From: Sphaerisporangium krabiense
Lineage (GTDB): Bacteria > Actinomycetota > Actinomycetes > Streptosporangiales > Streptosporangiaceae
Direction of reading: 5' to 3'
DNA: 64,000 bases
Assembly: GCF_014200435.1 (NCBI RefSeq)
Contig: NZ_JACHBR010000001.1
Span: 4,371,501 to 4,435,500 of the forward strand
The notes under the pieces were generated by a model that did no database searches, was not told the DNA's origin, and saw only the letters and a list, made by a program, of their open reading frames with translations. Made by a program: the position numbers and the translations under genes. How positions within the stretch are numbered: position 1 is the stretch's first letter; every line of letters begins with the position of its first letter. Below are positions 15,583-23,953 of the stretch, piece after piece.

Positions 15583-18422
15583 ACGGTGCCGTGCCCGGTG
15601 GGGCCGCCGCCACCTCCGGTGCCCGGCTGCGCCTGGAGCCCGTGGTGAGCTGGCCGCGCGACATGGCCGCGGGACGGCCGCACCTGGTCGCCGTGGACCT
15701 TCGCCTCGCGGGGCCGCCGGAGGAGTGGCCGTACGACGAGGAGGAGTTCGCCTTCACCTGCCTGCTGGACGGCTCGCAGGCGTTCTCCGTGGCCGCGCTG
15801 CGGGACGCCGCGGTCATCGTCCACCGCTTCGGCGGCTCCTACGGCCCCGCCGAGTTCCTGGTCACCCCGGAGGCGGGGCCGCGCGACCGCGCGCTGCTCC
15901 TCACCATCGTCACCCCGCGCGGCGTGATGATCCGCACCACCGAACTCCCCGTCCGCGTCCACGCCGAGCCGCCCGCGGGCATCCCCGTCCCGACCTTCCC
16001 GGTCATGACCGGCCTCGCGGTCGCCGAGGCGGAGGGAAGCGGCCTCTACTACGACGACGGGTTCCCCGGACGGTCCCGGCCGGCCGAACCGGCACCCGCG
16101 GAAGACGCCGGCGTCTCCGGCGACGCCGACGGCCCGCGCCGCGTATGCGTCGCCGTGGACATCGCGAGCCTGAGCGCCCTCTCCGACGAGGACCAGGCCG
16201 ACCGGCACCGCCGCACGTCGGCGGTGGCGACCGCGGCGCTGCGCGCGGCCGGCCAGGACATGGGCGAGTCCACCATCGCGGCGCAGGGCGACGGTGTGGT
16301 GGTCGTCCTTCCCGAAGAGATCGACATCGTGCGGGTCGTGCCGCGGTTCCTCTACGGACTGCGGGTGGCGCTGCGACAGGAGAACCGGACGGCCGTCGCG
16401 GACGAGCGCCTCCGCCTGCGGGTGGCGCTGGCCGCCGGACCCGTCTCCGACGAGCCCGTCGGGATCAGCGGTACGACGGTCCTGCGCGCGCTCCAGATGG
16501 CCGGGTCCTTACAGGGCGAAAGGGCCCTGGACCGCGCGCCCGGCCGCGATGTCGTGGTGATCGTCACCGACGAGCTGTACGAGGGCGCCGAGGGCGACCG
16601 CATCGCCGGCCGGGACGCCCCCCGGTTCTCCAGGGTGCTGAGCACCGTCATGGGCGTCGCCGAGATCATCTGGGTGGCCGTCCCGCCGCCACCGGAGCTC
16701 GACGAGTTCCCGGAGGCAGGCGAGTTCCCGGAGGCAGCCGAGTTCCCGGAGGCAGGCAAGTTCCCGGAGGCCGCCGAGTTGATCGAACCCGACGAGGTGA
16801 CGCGGGAGCCGGAGGTCCCGGTACCCGAGGAGGTCGCGCGGACGCCGGGGCCCGAGGACGCCTCGGGAGCCGTTCGCACTCCGGAGGAGGACGGCGACCA
16901 GCCGCCGCTGACCCAGGCCGAACGCCACTACCGCACCAGCCTCGCCATCGCCGAGCGGCTGGTGGCCTCCGATCCCGCCAACGTCGAGGCGCAGCGGGAC
17001 CTGAGCATCGCCCACATCAACCTGGGCAACCTGCTCAGCGCCCGCGGGGACCTCGACGGGGCCGAGCCGCACTACCGTGACAGCCTCGCCATCGCCGAGC
17101 ACCTCGCCACCACGCATCCCGCCAACACCCAGTTCCGGCGGGACCTCAGCATCTCGCACAACAACCTGGCGAACCTGTCCAACGCCAAGGGCGACCTCGC
17201 CGGGGCGGAGCCGCACTACCGCAGCAGCATCACCATCGCCCAGCGGCTCGTCACCGACGACCCCGCCGACACGCAGGTGCAGCGCGACCTCGGCGTCTAC
17301 CACAGCAACCTCGGCGACCTGCTCACCGCCTCCGGCGACCTCAAGGGGGCCGAGCGCCACTACGGCAGGAGCCTGGCCATCGCCGGGGTCCTGGCCGACG
17401 CCCACCCCGCCGACGCGCAGGTGCAGCGCGACCTCAGCGTGTACTTCAACAAGGTGGGGGACGTGCTCGCCGCGCGGGGCGACCTCACGGGGGCGGAGAG
17501 CCACTACCGTAACGGCCTCGTCATCGCCGAGCGCCTGGCGTCCCAGGATCCGGACGGCGGCGAGGCGCAGCGCGACCTGAGCATCTCCCACAACCGGGTC
17601 GGCGACATGCTCATGGCCCGGGGCGATGTCACCGGCGCCGAGGACCACTACCGCGCCGGCCTGGCCATCGCCGTGACCCTCCTGTCCCGGGACCCCGGCG
17701 GCGCCGTGGCACGGCGCGACCTCACCATCTCGCACAACAAGGTCGGCGACACGCTGAGCGCCCGCGGCGACTTCGAGGGGGCCGAGTCCCACTACCACGC
17801 CGGCCTGGCCCTCGCCGAGGCGCTCGCCGACCTCGATCCCGCCAGGTCCGAGGCCCAGCGCGACCTGAGCATCTCGCACAACAGCCTGGGCGACCTCTAC
17901 ACCCGGCAGGGTGACCTGACCCGGGCCGAGACCCACTTCCGCCAGGCGCTGCGGATCGCGGAGCGGCTGGTCGCCCAGGATCCCTCCCGTCCGGGCAACC
18001 ACCGCGACCTCGGCATCTACCACAACAAGCTGGGGGACGTGGCGCTGGCGCAGGGCTCGGCCGAGGACGCCGCGCGGCACTTCGGCACGAGCCTGGCCAT
18101 CACCGAGCGGCTGGCCGCGGACGACCCGGGCAACCCCCAGCTCCAGAGGGACCTCAGCGTCTACCACAACAAGGTCGGGGACGTGTACGCCACACGCGGG
18201 GCCTACGACGCGGCCGAACGGCACTTCCGCGACGGCCTGGTGATCGCCGAGCGGCTCGCGGCCAGGGACCCGGGCAACGTCCAGGCGCAGCGCGACCTGA
18301 GCATCTCCCACAACAAGCTCGGCGACGTGCTCAGCAGGCGGGGCGAGCCCGGGCAGGCCGCGAGCCACCACCGGGCCGCGCGGCGGGCGCTGAAGGGCGA
18401 AGAGGGCAACGGCGCCGGTTGA
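15579..18422 (+). CDS. multidomain protein: beta-rich N-domain, nucleotide-cyclase-like domain, ten TPR repeats
   Basis: A 947-residue protein. Residues about 15-130 look like an all-beta domain. Residues 188-366 resemble the cyclase-homology domain common in actinobacterial regulators (VCVAVDIASLS, QGDGVVVVLPEE, LRLRVALAAGPV). The metal-binding residues of true cyclases are not clearly kept, so catalysis is doubtful. Residues 376-399 hold four EFPEA-type hexapeptides. Residues 447-926 are ten 48-residue TPR-like repeats with the consensus AE.HYR..LAIAERL...DP...QRDLSISHNKLGDVL. It is the last gene of the ATPase/vWA/CHAT operon and overlaps the CHAT gene by ATGA. The TPR array probably senses or scaffolds a partner that controls the protease. 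Confidence 0.85.
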   Translation: MNGAVPGGAAATSGARLRLEPVVSWPRDMAAGRPHLVAVDLRLAGPPEEWPYDEEEFAFTCLLDGSQAFSVAALRDAAVIVHRFGGSYGPAEFLVTPEAGPRDRALLLTIVTPRGVMIRTTELPVRVHAEPPAGIPVPTFPVMTGLAVAEAEGSGLYYDDGFPGRSRPAEPAPAEDAGVSGDADGPRRVCVAVDIASLSALSDEDQADRHRRTSAVATAALRAAGQDMGESTIAAQGDGVVVVLPEEIDIVRVVPRFLYGLRVALRQENRTAVADERLRLRVALAAGPVSDEPVGISGTTVLRALQMAGSLQGERALDRAPGRDVVVIVTDELYEGAEGDRIAGRDAPRFSRVLSTVMGVAEIIWVAVPPPPELDEFPEAGEFPEAAEFPEAGKFPEAAELIEPDEVTREPEVPVPEEVARTPGPEDASGAVRTPEEDGDQPPLTQAERHYRTSLAIAERLVASDPANVEAQRDLSIAHINLGNLLSARGDLDGAEPHYRDSLAIAEHLATTHPANTQFRRDLSISHNNLANLSNAKGDLAGAEPHYRSSITIAQRLVTDDPADTQVQRDLGVYHSNLGDLLTASGDLKGAERHYGRSLAIAGVLADAHPADAQVQRDLSVYFNKVGDVLAARGDLTGAESHYRNGLVIAERLASQDPDGGEAQRDLSISHNRVGDMLMARGDVTGAEDHYRAGLAIAVTLLSRDPGGAVARRDLTISHNKVGDTLSARGDFEGAESHYHAGLALAEALADLDPARSEAQRDLSISHNSLGDLYTRQGDLTRAETHFRQALRIAERLVAQDPSRPGNHRDLGIYHNKLGDVALAQGSAEDAARHFGTSLAITERLAADDPGNPQLQRDLSVYHNKVGDVYATRGAYDAAERHFRDGLVIAERLAARDPGNVQAQRDLSISHNKLGDVLSRRGEPGQAASHHRAARRALKGEEGNGAG
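16704..16775. repeat. four 18-bp tandem repeats coding EFPEA(G/A)
   Basis: Four copies of GAGTTCCCGGAGGCAGSC with period 18 bp. They encode an acidic hexapeptide repeat in the linker between the cyclase-like domain and the TPR array. Copies are nearly identical in DNA, which points to recent slippage. Confidence 0.85.
16917..18356. repeat. ten 144-bp TPR-coding repeats
   Basis: Ten in-frame units of exactly 144 bp, each one TPR-like helical hairpin of 48 residues. The invariant core is QRDLS(I/V)(S/Y)HN(K/N)(L/V)GD. The uniform unit length suggests expansion by unequal crossing over. Confidence 0.85.
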
Positions 18423-18548
18423 CGGAACGCCCCGCGTGGGGGTCCGGCGGGGGCAAGGAGAGCAACCTGCGAGAAGACAAAAATTCTGGGGCACTGTCAC
18501 GATTTGTGTCCAGGCGAGCGGGCTGTCCGGTCCAACATTCGCCTTCTA

Positions 18549-18581
18549 TCCGAACACCGAGCGCGTGATCCGGTTCGGATG
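18549..18581. promoter_or_regulatory. inverted repeat upstream of the DUF6879 gene
   Basis: Perfect 8-bp arms ATCCGAAC (18549-18556) and GTTCGGAT (18574-18581), with 17 bp between them, 24 bp before the ATG. The spacing is near two helical turns between arm centres, as in an operator for a dimeric regulator. No regulator gene is adjacent. Confidence 0.45.
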
Positions 18582-18604
18582 ACGGGGCTCGTTACGGAGG
18601 TCAC

Positions 18605-19123
18605 ATGACGACGACGACCGTCCCGAAGTTCGAGGAGCTCATCGCCGGCACCGAGTTCTCGGCGATCCACCTGGAAATGCGTGACATGTACACCCCCAAG
18701 GGCGCGGTGTACGTGGACTGGAAGGCCGGAATCCCCATCGAGTACGACCGGCACGGCGGCTGGGTCGAGCTGGTCGGCGCGGCCGTGGCCAGGGGAGTGG
18801 ACTGGCGGCGCGCCCGCGTCGTCTCCGAGCCGGTCACCGACTTCATCGAGTACGAGTACGAGACCGCGACCATCGTGAACGTCCCCGCCGGGGAGAACGT
18901 CCGGTGGCTGCCGCGCCGCCTCGCCTCCGACCTGATGCTGCCCGGCAACGACTTCTGGGTGTTCGACAACCGCCTGGTCAGGTTCACCCATTTCGCCGGC
19001 GACGGGTCCTACGGCCCGCACGAGCTGAGCGACGACCCGGCGCTCGTGAAGAACTGCGTCGACGCCTTCGAGGCCGTCTGGGCGCGCGCGATCGACCACA
19101 AGGACTACACCCCCGTCGTCTGA
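18605..19123 (+). CDS. DUF6879-family protein
   Basis: A 172-residue actinobacterial protein of the DUF6879 family. It is recognised by FEELIAGTEFSAIHLEMRDMY near the N-terminus, the RVVSEPVTDFIEYEYE centre, AGENVRWLPR and the DFWVFDNRLVRFTHF strand. The function is unknown. In other actinomycetes these genes often sit beside an XRE-type regulator, which is absent here. The start at ATG 18605 has GGAGG five bases upstream. A gap of 148 bp separates it from the globin gene, so it may or may not belong to the following operon. Confidence 0.85.
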   Translation: MTTTTVPKFEELIAGTEFSAIHLEMRDMYTPKGAVYVDWKAGIPIEYDRHGGWVELVGAAVARGVDWRRARVVSEPVTDFIEYEYETATIVNVPAGENVRWLPRRLASDLMLPGNDFWVFDNRLVRFTHFAGDGSYGPHELSDDPALVKNCVDAFEAVWARAIDHKDYTPVV

Positions 19124-19271
19124 CGCGGCGCCACGCGCGTCCCGTCCCCCCGGCCCCCGCGCGCCCCGCGGGCGAGACCCGGCGGCGGGACCGCGCATCC
19201 CGACCAACCCCGTGGCCGTGCCGTCCCCGTGGCGCACGGCCACGACCGGCAGCGGCCGACGGGAGTACGAC

Positions 19272-19796
19272 ATGCCATCCAAAGCCGTCCCCGAGCACGA
19301 CGGAAAGGTGCTCATCGTCGCGGACGAGGGAGTGAGACCGGCCGAGCACATGACGCCGGCCGAGGTGGACAAGAAGGTCGGCGACTTCTACGCCGGCATC
19401 GGCGGCGAACCCTTCTTCCGGGCGCTGGCCACGCGGTTCTATGAGCTGGTGTCACGGGACGAGGTGCTGGTCCCGCTGTTCCCCGTGCACGACTGGGCCA
19501 GGCACGCCGAGCGCCTGACCGCCCACTACGTCCAGATCTACGGGAACAACGACCTCACGGCCGCGTGGGACCCGCGCCTGCACCAGGCGCACAGCCACAT
19601 GCTCATCACCCGGGAGCAGCGCCTGCGCTGGCTCGCGCTGATGAAGGAGGCCGGCGCCTCGCTGGGCGCGCCCGAGCCGCACTTCACCGAGTTCCTCACC
19701 ATCATGAAGATCGCCAGCGGCGAGATGATGGCCGTGTCCCGGGGCGCCGCCATCGCGCGGGGCGTCCGGTTCCACTGGGACGGCACGCCGCGATGA
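19272..19796 (+). CDS. group II truncated haemoglobin
   Basis: A 174-residue protein with a 40-residue N-terminal extension and then a 2/2 globin domain (FYAGIGGEPFFRALATRFYELV, the VLVPLFPVHDWARHAERL region, and HQAHSHMLIT with the proximal His, followed by the WLALM helix). Group II trHbs bind O2 or NO and can detoxify NO or supply oxygen. ATG 19272 is preceded by GGGAG; longer in-frame starts have no such site. It overlaps the flavin monooxygenase gene by ATGA, so the two are co-translated. An oxygen- or NO-related role in that enzyme's pathway is a reasonable inference. Confidence 0.88.
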   Translation: MPSKAVPEHDGKVLIVADEGVRPAEHMTPAEVDKKVGDFYAGIGGEPFFRALATRFYELVSRDEVLVPLFPVHDWARHAERLTAHYVQIYGNNDLTAAWDPRLHQAHSHMLITREQRLRWLALMKEAGASLGAPEPHFTEFLTIMKIASGEMMAVSRGAAIARGVRFHWDGTPR

Positions 19797-21481
19797 CGCC
19801 GCGGACACCGAACCGCGTCGCCGTCGTCGGCGCGGGCGCCGCGGGCGCGTTCTTCGCCCTCGAACTGTCACGGCTGCGCCCCGGCATCGCCATCGACCTG
19901 TACGACAGGGACGAGAGGTCGGCGGGCGCGGGCATCGTGATGTCGTGGGAGTTCGCCGAGCGGGTGCGCGCCGTGCACCCGCGCGCGTTCGCCCTTCCCC
20001 CGGAGGCGATGGCCACCTGGGACCGCACGCTCACCCTGGCCGGCGAGGACCGCGTCTGGTCGGGCGCGTACGGCATGTTCGGCCTGACCCGCCGGGTCTT
20101 CCACGAGCACGTGCGGGCGCTGGCGTGCGAGCCGCCCACCGTGACCTTCCACGCCCGGGACGTGACCGCCGACCCGGGCGGCCATGACCTGCTGGTCGTC
20201 GCGGACGGCGCGAACAGCCGCCTGCGCGCGGCCCGCGACCACGGCACCGTCACCACGCACGGCCGCACGGTGTTCCTGTGGATGAGCACGCCCGCGGTGC
20301 TGGAGCCCACGTTCGTCCTCAAGTGCGTCGGCGCCGGCGTGCTGATCGTGCACGCCTACCCGCACGGCGCCGCCGAGAGCACCTTCATCGTCGAGGCCGA
20401 CCCGGACACGCTGCGCTCGCGCGGCCTGCTCGACCGGCCGCTGCACGAGGTCGAGACGATCCTCGCCGGCGTCTTCCGCGACGAACTGGACGGCGCGCCG
20501 CTCACCGCGCGGACCGCGGGGTGGCGGCCCTTCCCGACGGTCGTCAACGAACGCTGGCACCACGGCCGCGCCGTCCTGGTCGGCGACGCCGCGCACACCG
20601 TCCACTTCTCCGTCGGCTCGGGCACCGCCCTGGCCATCGACGACGCGTTCTGCCTGGCCAGATCGCTCGCCGCCTGCGACTCCACCGACGACGCCCTCGC
20701 CGAGTACGCGCGGACCCGGGCGCCCGTGGCGGCGGAGGCGCAGGCCGAGGCCGGGGACAGCCAGCGCTGGTTCGAGACGCTGAGCCGCCGCGACCGGCTG
20801 CGCGGCGCCCAGACGGTCTTCGCGCTGCGCAGCCGCAGGGACGCCAACACCTTCGCGCGGCTCGGCGCCCGCGACCCGGAGTTCGTGGCGCGGGCCATGG
20901 AGACGTACGCGGGCCGTCCCACCCGGGCCGAGCCGGTGGACGTGCCGCTCACCGTGGGGGACCTCAGGCTGCGCACCCGGATGGTCGCCGCGGGCCTGGA
21001 GCGGGACGCGCCCGTGCTGCTCTTCCCCACGGCGACCGGCGACCGCCCGTGCGTGGTGACCCGCGACGCGCCCGCTCCGCCCGCTCCGCCCTGCGTGCTG
21101 GTGACCCCGGACGGCACCGCCGACCCGCGGGAGCTGCGCGCCGCGGGGGCGTCGGCCGTCGGGCTGCTGGTGTCCGGGGACGAGCCCGTGGCGGACACGC
21201 CGGCGCGCGGGTTCGACTTCGTCGCCGTCCCCGCCGAGACGGGCGCGGGGCGGATCGCCAGGACCGGGCTCGCCGACCGCGTCCGCCACGAGAGCGACCT
21301 GCCCGTGCTGCTGCTGTCGGCGCAGCGGCTGTCCCGCGACGAGATCAACACGTTGCTGCTGGCCGGGCGCGTGGACATGGTCGCGTGCGTGGACGCGCGC
21401 GACCTCTCCCGCGGCGCGGATTCCGGGGACGGATCGCGCATTCTGGAAGATGCCGCCGTGCGAAGCGGGCCGGAAGAGTGA
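19793..21481 (+). CDS. FAD-dependent aromatic monooxygenase, salicylyl/anthraniloyl-CoA hydroxylase type with eroded OYE domain
   Basis: A 562-residue protein. The N-terminal FAD fold has GAGAAGAFFALEL, and GDAAHTVHFSVGSGTALAIDDA matches salicylyl-CoA 5-hydroxylase and 2-aminobenzoyl-CoA monooxygenase closely. Those enzymes hydroxylate CoA-bound aromatics. The C-terminal third (about 400-540) still shows strand patterns of the Old-Yellow-Enzyme barrel found in the anthraniloyl-CoA enzyme (ASAVGLLVSGDE, LPVLLLSAQRLSRDEINTLLLAGRVDMV). It is shorter than the full barrel and lacks recognisable FMN-binding motifs, so it is probably non-catalytic. It is co-translated with the globin (ATGA) and followed by an acyltransferase, exporter and deacetylase. 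Confidence 0.85.
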   Translation: MTPRTPNRVAVVGAGAAGAFFALELSRLRPGIAIDLYDRDERSAGAGIVMSWEFAERVRAVHPRAFALPPEAMATWDRTLTLAGEDRVWSGAYGMFGLTRRVFHEHVRALACEPPTVTFHARDVTADPGGHDLLVVADGANSRLRAARDHGTVTTHGRTVFLWMSTPAVLEPTFVLKCVGAGVLIVHAYPHGAAESTFIVEADPDTLRSRGLLDRPLHEVETILAGVFRDELDGAPLTARTAGWRPFPTVVNERWHHGRAVLVGDAAHTVHFSVGSGTALAIDDAFCLARSLAACDSTDDALAEYARTRAPVAAEAQAEAGDSQRWFETLSRRDRLRGAQTVFALRSRRDANTFARLGARDPEFVARAMETYAGRPTRAEPVDVPLTVGDLRLRTRMVAAGLERDAPVLLFPTATGDRPCVVTRDAPAPPAPPCVLVTPDGTADPRELRAAGASAVGLLVSGDEPVADTPARGFDFVAVPAETGAGRIARTGLADRVRHESDLPVLLLSAQRLSRDEINTLLLAGRVDMVACVDARDLSRGADSGDGSRILEDAAVRSGPEE

Positions 21482-21533
21482 GGGGAATGGGCGGACGCCA
21501 CCCCGACAGTCCTCCGCGGTCAAGGGAGGCACG

Positions 21534-22652
21534 GTGACCACGACGACACCCGGCCCCGTCGCGCGGACCGCCACGCGGTTCGAGGTCCGCGAGGGGCTGC
21601 CCGCCGGCTGGGACGCCCACATGGGGGACGCCCCGGCGAGCCTGAGCGCCCGCTGGATCGGCCTGGCCCAGGCGAGGATCCCCGGCGGCCTGCGCACCTT
21701 CGGCCTCTACGAGGACGACCGGATCGCCGTCGCGTTCTGCGGCGGCGTCCAGGACGCCCCCACCGGCCACCCGAGGTTCGACCCGTACGCGGTGCTCAGC
21801 GGCGCGTCGGCGACCGACGACGTGGCGCTCGCCGCGCGGGGCCCGCATCCGTGGAAGGGCGCGGACCCGGCCGAGGTGTTCCCCTGCTGCCTGGTCATGT
21901 TCCCCAACTACGAGACCGCCCCCGCCGGGCACGGCGCCCGCGACCACGCCCTCGCGGGCCGGTTCGTCGCCGGCCTGGACGCCTGGGCCAGGGACAACGG
22001 CGCCCGCAGCGTCGCCTACCTGTACCTGCGGCCCGACTACCCCGAGTTCGCCGGCGCGCTGCGCGAGGCCGGGTACACGACGATCCCCATGGTCGAGCGC
22101 TGCGACATGCGCGTCACCTGGACCGATTTCGACGGCTACCTCGCGACGCTCAGCCGCAACCGGCGCACGGCCGCGCGCCGCGAGCTGCGCGAGACCCGCG
22201 AGCGCGGCATCGTCGTCGCCGAGCGCCGCGTCACCGACGAGGAGCCCGAGCTGGTGCGGCTGCGCTGCAACCTGATCGCCAAGTACGGCGGCACGCCCGA
22301 CCCCGAGCGCGAGGCGTTCTCGCTGCGCTACCTGCGCGACCACTTCGGCGCCGGCGACCTGCTGCTCATCGAGGCACGCAGGGACGGGGACCTACTGGCC
22401 TTCAGCCTGTTCATCCGGGACGGGGCGAGCTGGTCGGTGCTCATGAACGGCACCGACTACGACGACCCCGACGCCTCGTTCACCTACTTCACCACGATGT
22501 TCTACCGCCCCGCCCAGCTCGCCCCGGCGGCCGGCGTGCGCACCATCGGGTACGGCATCGGCACGATCGACGCCAAGCGTTCCCGTGGATGCCGGACCAG
22601 CACGCTCCAGGCCGCCGTCCGGGCGATCGACCCGATGGGAGTGACGACGTGA
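21534..22652 (+). CDS. GNAT/FemAB-like acyltransferase
   Basis: A 372-residue protein with two GNAT-like halves, as in the FemAB/BioF2-like (peptidogalycan) acyltransferase group. The second half has RNRRTAARRELRETRERG and the strand-helix LLLIEARRDGDLLAFSLFIRDG. It transfers an acyl or aminoacyl group to an amine; the donor may be acyl-CoA or aminoacyl-tRNA. The GTG start at 21534 follows GGGAGG. The stop overlaps the MFS gene start (GTGA). In this operon it would modify an amine made available by the PIG-L deacetylase, or the product of the flavin enzyme (inference). Confidence 0.8.
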   Translation: MTTTTPGPVARTATRFEVREGLPAGWDAHMGDAPASLSARWIGLAQARIPGGLRTFGLYEDDRIAVAFCGGVQDAPTGHPRFDPYAVLSGASATDDVALAARGPHPWKGADPAEVFPCCLVMFPNYETAPAGHGARDHALAGRFVAGLDAWARDNGARSVAYLYLRPDYPEFAGALREAGYTTIPMVERCDMRVTWTDFDGYLATLSRNRRTAARRELRETRERGIVVAERRVTDEEPELVRLRCNLIAKYGGTPDPEREAFSLRYLRDHFGAGDLLLIEARRDGDLLAFSLFIRDGASWSVLMNGTDYDDPDASFTYFTTMFYRPAQLAPAAGVRTIGYGIGTIDAKRSRGCRTSTLQAAVRAIDPMGVTT

Positions 22653-23917
22653 CCGCCACCGCGCCCCCGGAAACCCCCACCCCGCCCGCCCCGGGCAGGT
22701 TCGCCCGGCTGCTGCCGCCGCCCGGGCCCGGCCGGATGCTCGTCGTCTGCTCGGCGGTGGCGAGCGTCGGCAACGGCCTCTACCTGTCGGGGTCGGCCAT
22801 CTACTTCATCCGCGAGGTCGGCCTGTCGTCCGGGCAGGTCGGGCTCGGCCTGTCGCTGGTCGGGCTGATCAGCCTGCCGATCAACGTGCCGCTCGGCTAC
22901 CTCGCCGACCGGTTCGGCCCGCGCGAGGTCACGATCCTGACCACGCTCACCAAGGTCGTGGCGCTCATCGCCGCGATGTTCGTCGCGAACTTCCCGATGT
23001 ACCTGCTGGTGGTCGGCGTGCTCGGCGTCGCCGACAGCGGCGGCCAGGTCGCCAGGGGCGCGCTGATCTCCGGCCTCATGGGCAGGGAGGGCAGGGTCGC
23101 GCTGTCGGCGTACCTGCGCTCGGTGTTCAACGCGGGCTTCACGCTGGGCGTGCTCGGCGCGGGCATCGTCATCGCCTTCGACACCCGGCCCGCGTACCTG
23201 TCGCTCATGCTCGGCAACGCCGCCGCGATGGTGCTGGCCGCGATCCTCTACCTGCGGCTGCCCCGGGTGCCCGGCACGCGCGGCGAGAAGAAGCGCGAGG
23301 GCGGCGGCTGGCTCGCGCTGCGCGACTGGCCCTACCTCGCGGTCGCCCAGGTCGCCGGCATCGCCCGCCTCGGCCCCACGCTGGCCGCCGTCGGCCTGCC
23401 CGTGTGGCTGGTCACCCGGACCGACGCGCCCCGCGCGCTGGCCGCCTGGCTGTACGCGATCAACACGCTGATGGTCGTGCTGCTCCAGGTCCGCGCCGCC
23501 CGCGGCGCCGACACGGTGCCCGGGGCCGCGCGCCTGCAACGGTGGACGTTCCTCGGGCTCGCGGGCGCGTGCGTCGTCACCGGCCTCGCCTCCGGGGCGC
23601 CGCCCCTCCTCGCCACCACGATCATGGTGTTCGGCATGGTCGTCTTCACGCTGGGCGAGATCTGGGGCGAGGGCGCCCGCTGGGGCCTGCGGTACGAGCT
23701 GGCCCCCGACCACGCGCAGGGCCAGTACGGCGGCATGTTCTCGACCGGCGACGCGCTGGCCGCCATCGCCGGGCCCACGCTGGTCACCGTCCTGCCCGAA
23801 CGCTTCGGCCTCGGCGGGTGGATCGCGCTGGCGGTGATCTTCCTCGTCGGGCTCGCCGCGAGCGGCCCGGTGATCCGCTGGGCCGAGCGCACCCGGCCGC
23901 GGTTCGTCACCGCATAG
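22649..23917 (+). CDS. MFS transporter
   Basis: A 422-residue integral membrane protein with about 12 predicted helices. It has the MFS motif A between helices 2 and 3 (GYLADRFGPREV), a central basic loop (TRGEKKREGG) and a strongly hydrophobic pattern throughout. It is translationally coupled to the acyltransferase by GTGA. It probably exports the product of the 19.3-24.7 kb operon. The substrate is not inferable from the sequence. Confidence 0.88.
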   Translation: MTATAPPETPTPPAPGRFARLLPPPGPGRMLVVCSAVASVGNGLYLSGSAIYFIREVGLSSGQVGLGLSLVGLISLPINVPLGYLADRFGPREVTILTTLTKVVALIAAMFVANFPMYLLVVGVLGVADSGGQVARGALISGLMGREGRVALSAYLRSVFNAGFTLGVLGAGIVIAFDTRPAYLSLMLGNAAAMVLAAILYLRLPRVPGTRGEKKREGGGWLALRDWPYLAVAQVAGIARLGPTLAAVGLPVWLVTRTDAPRALAAWLYAINTLMVVLLQVRAARGADTVPGAARLQRWTFLGLAGACVVTGLASGAPPLLATTIMVFGMVVFTLGEIWGEGARWGLRYELAPDHAQGQYGGMFSTGDALAAIAGPTLVTVLPERFGLGGWIALAVIFLVGLAASGPVIRWAERTRPRFVTA

Positions 23918-23953
23918 GACCCTGCTCAGCTCACGCGGGAAGGTTGGTGGATC

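Noticed and set aside
15579-18422. Active adenylate or guanylate cyclase
   Set aside because: The cyclase-like domain lacks a clear set of metal and transition-state residues, so I describe it as cyclase-like only.
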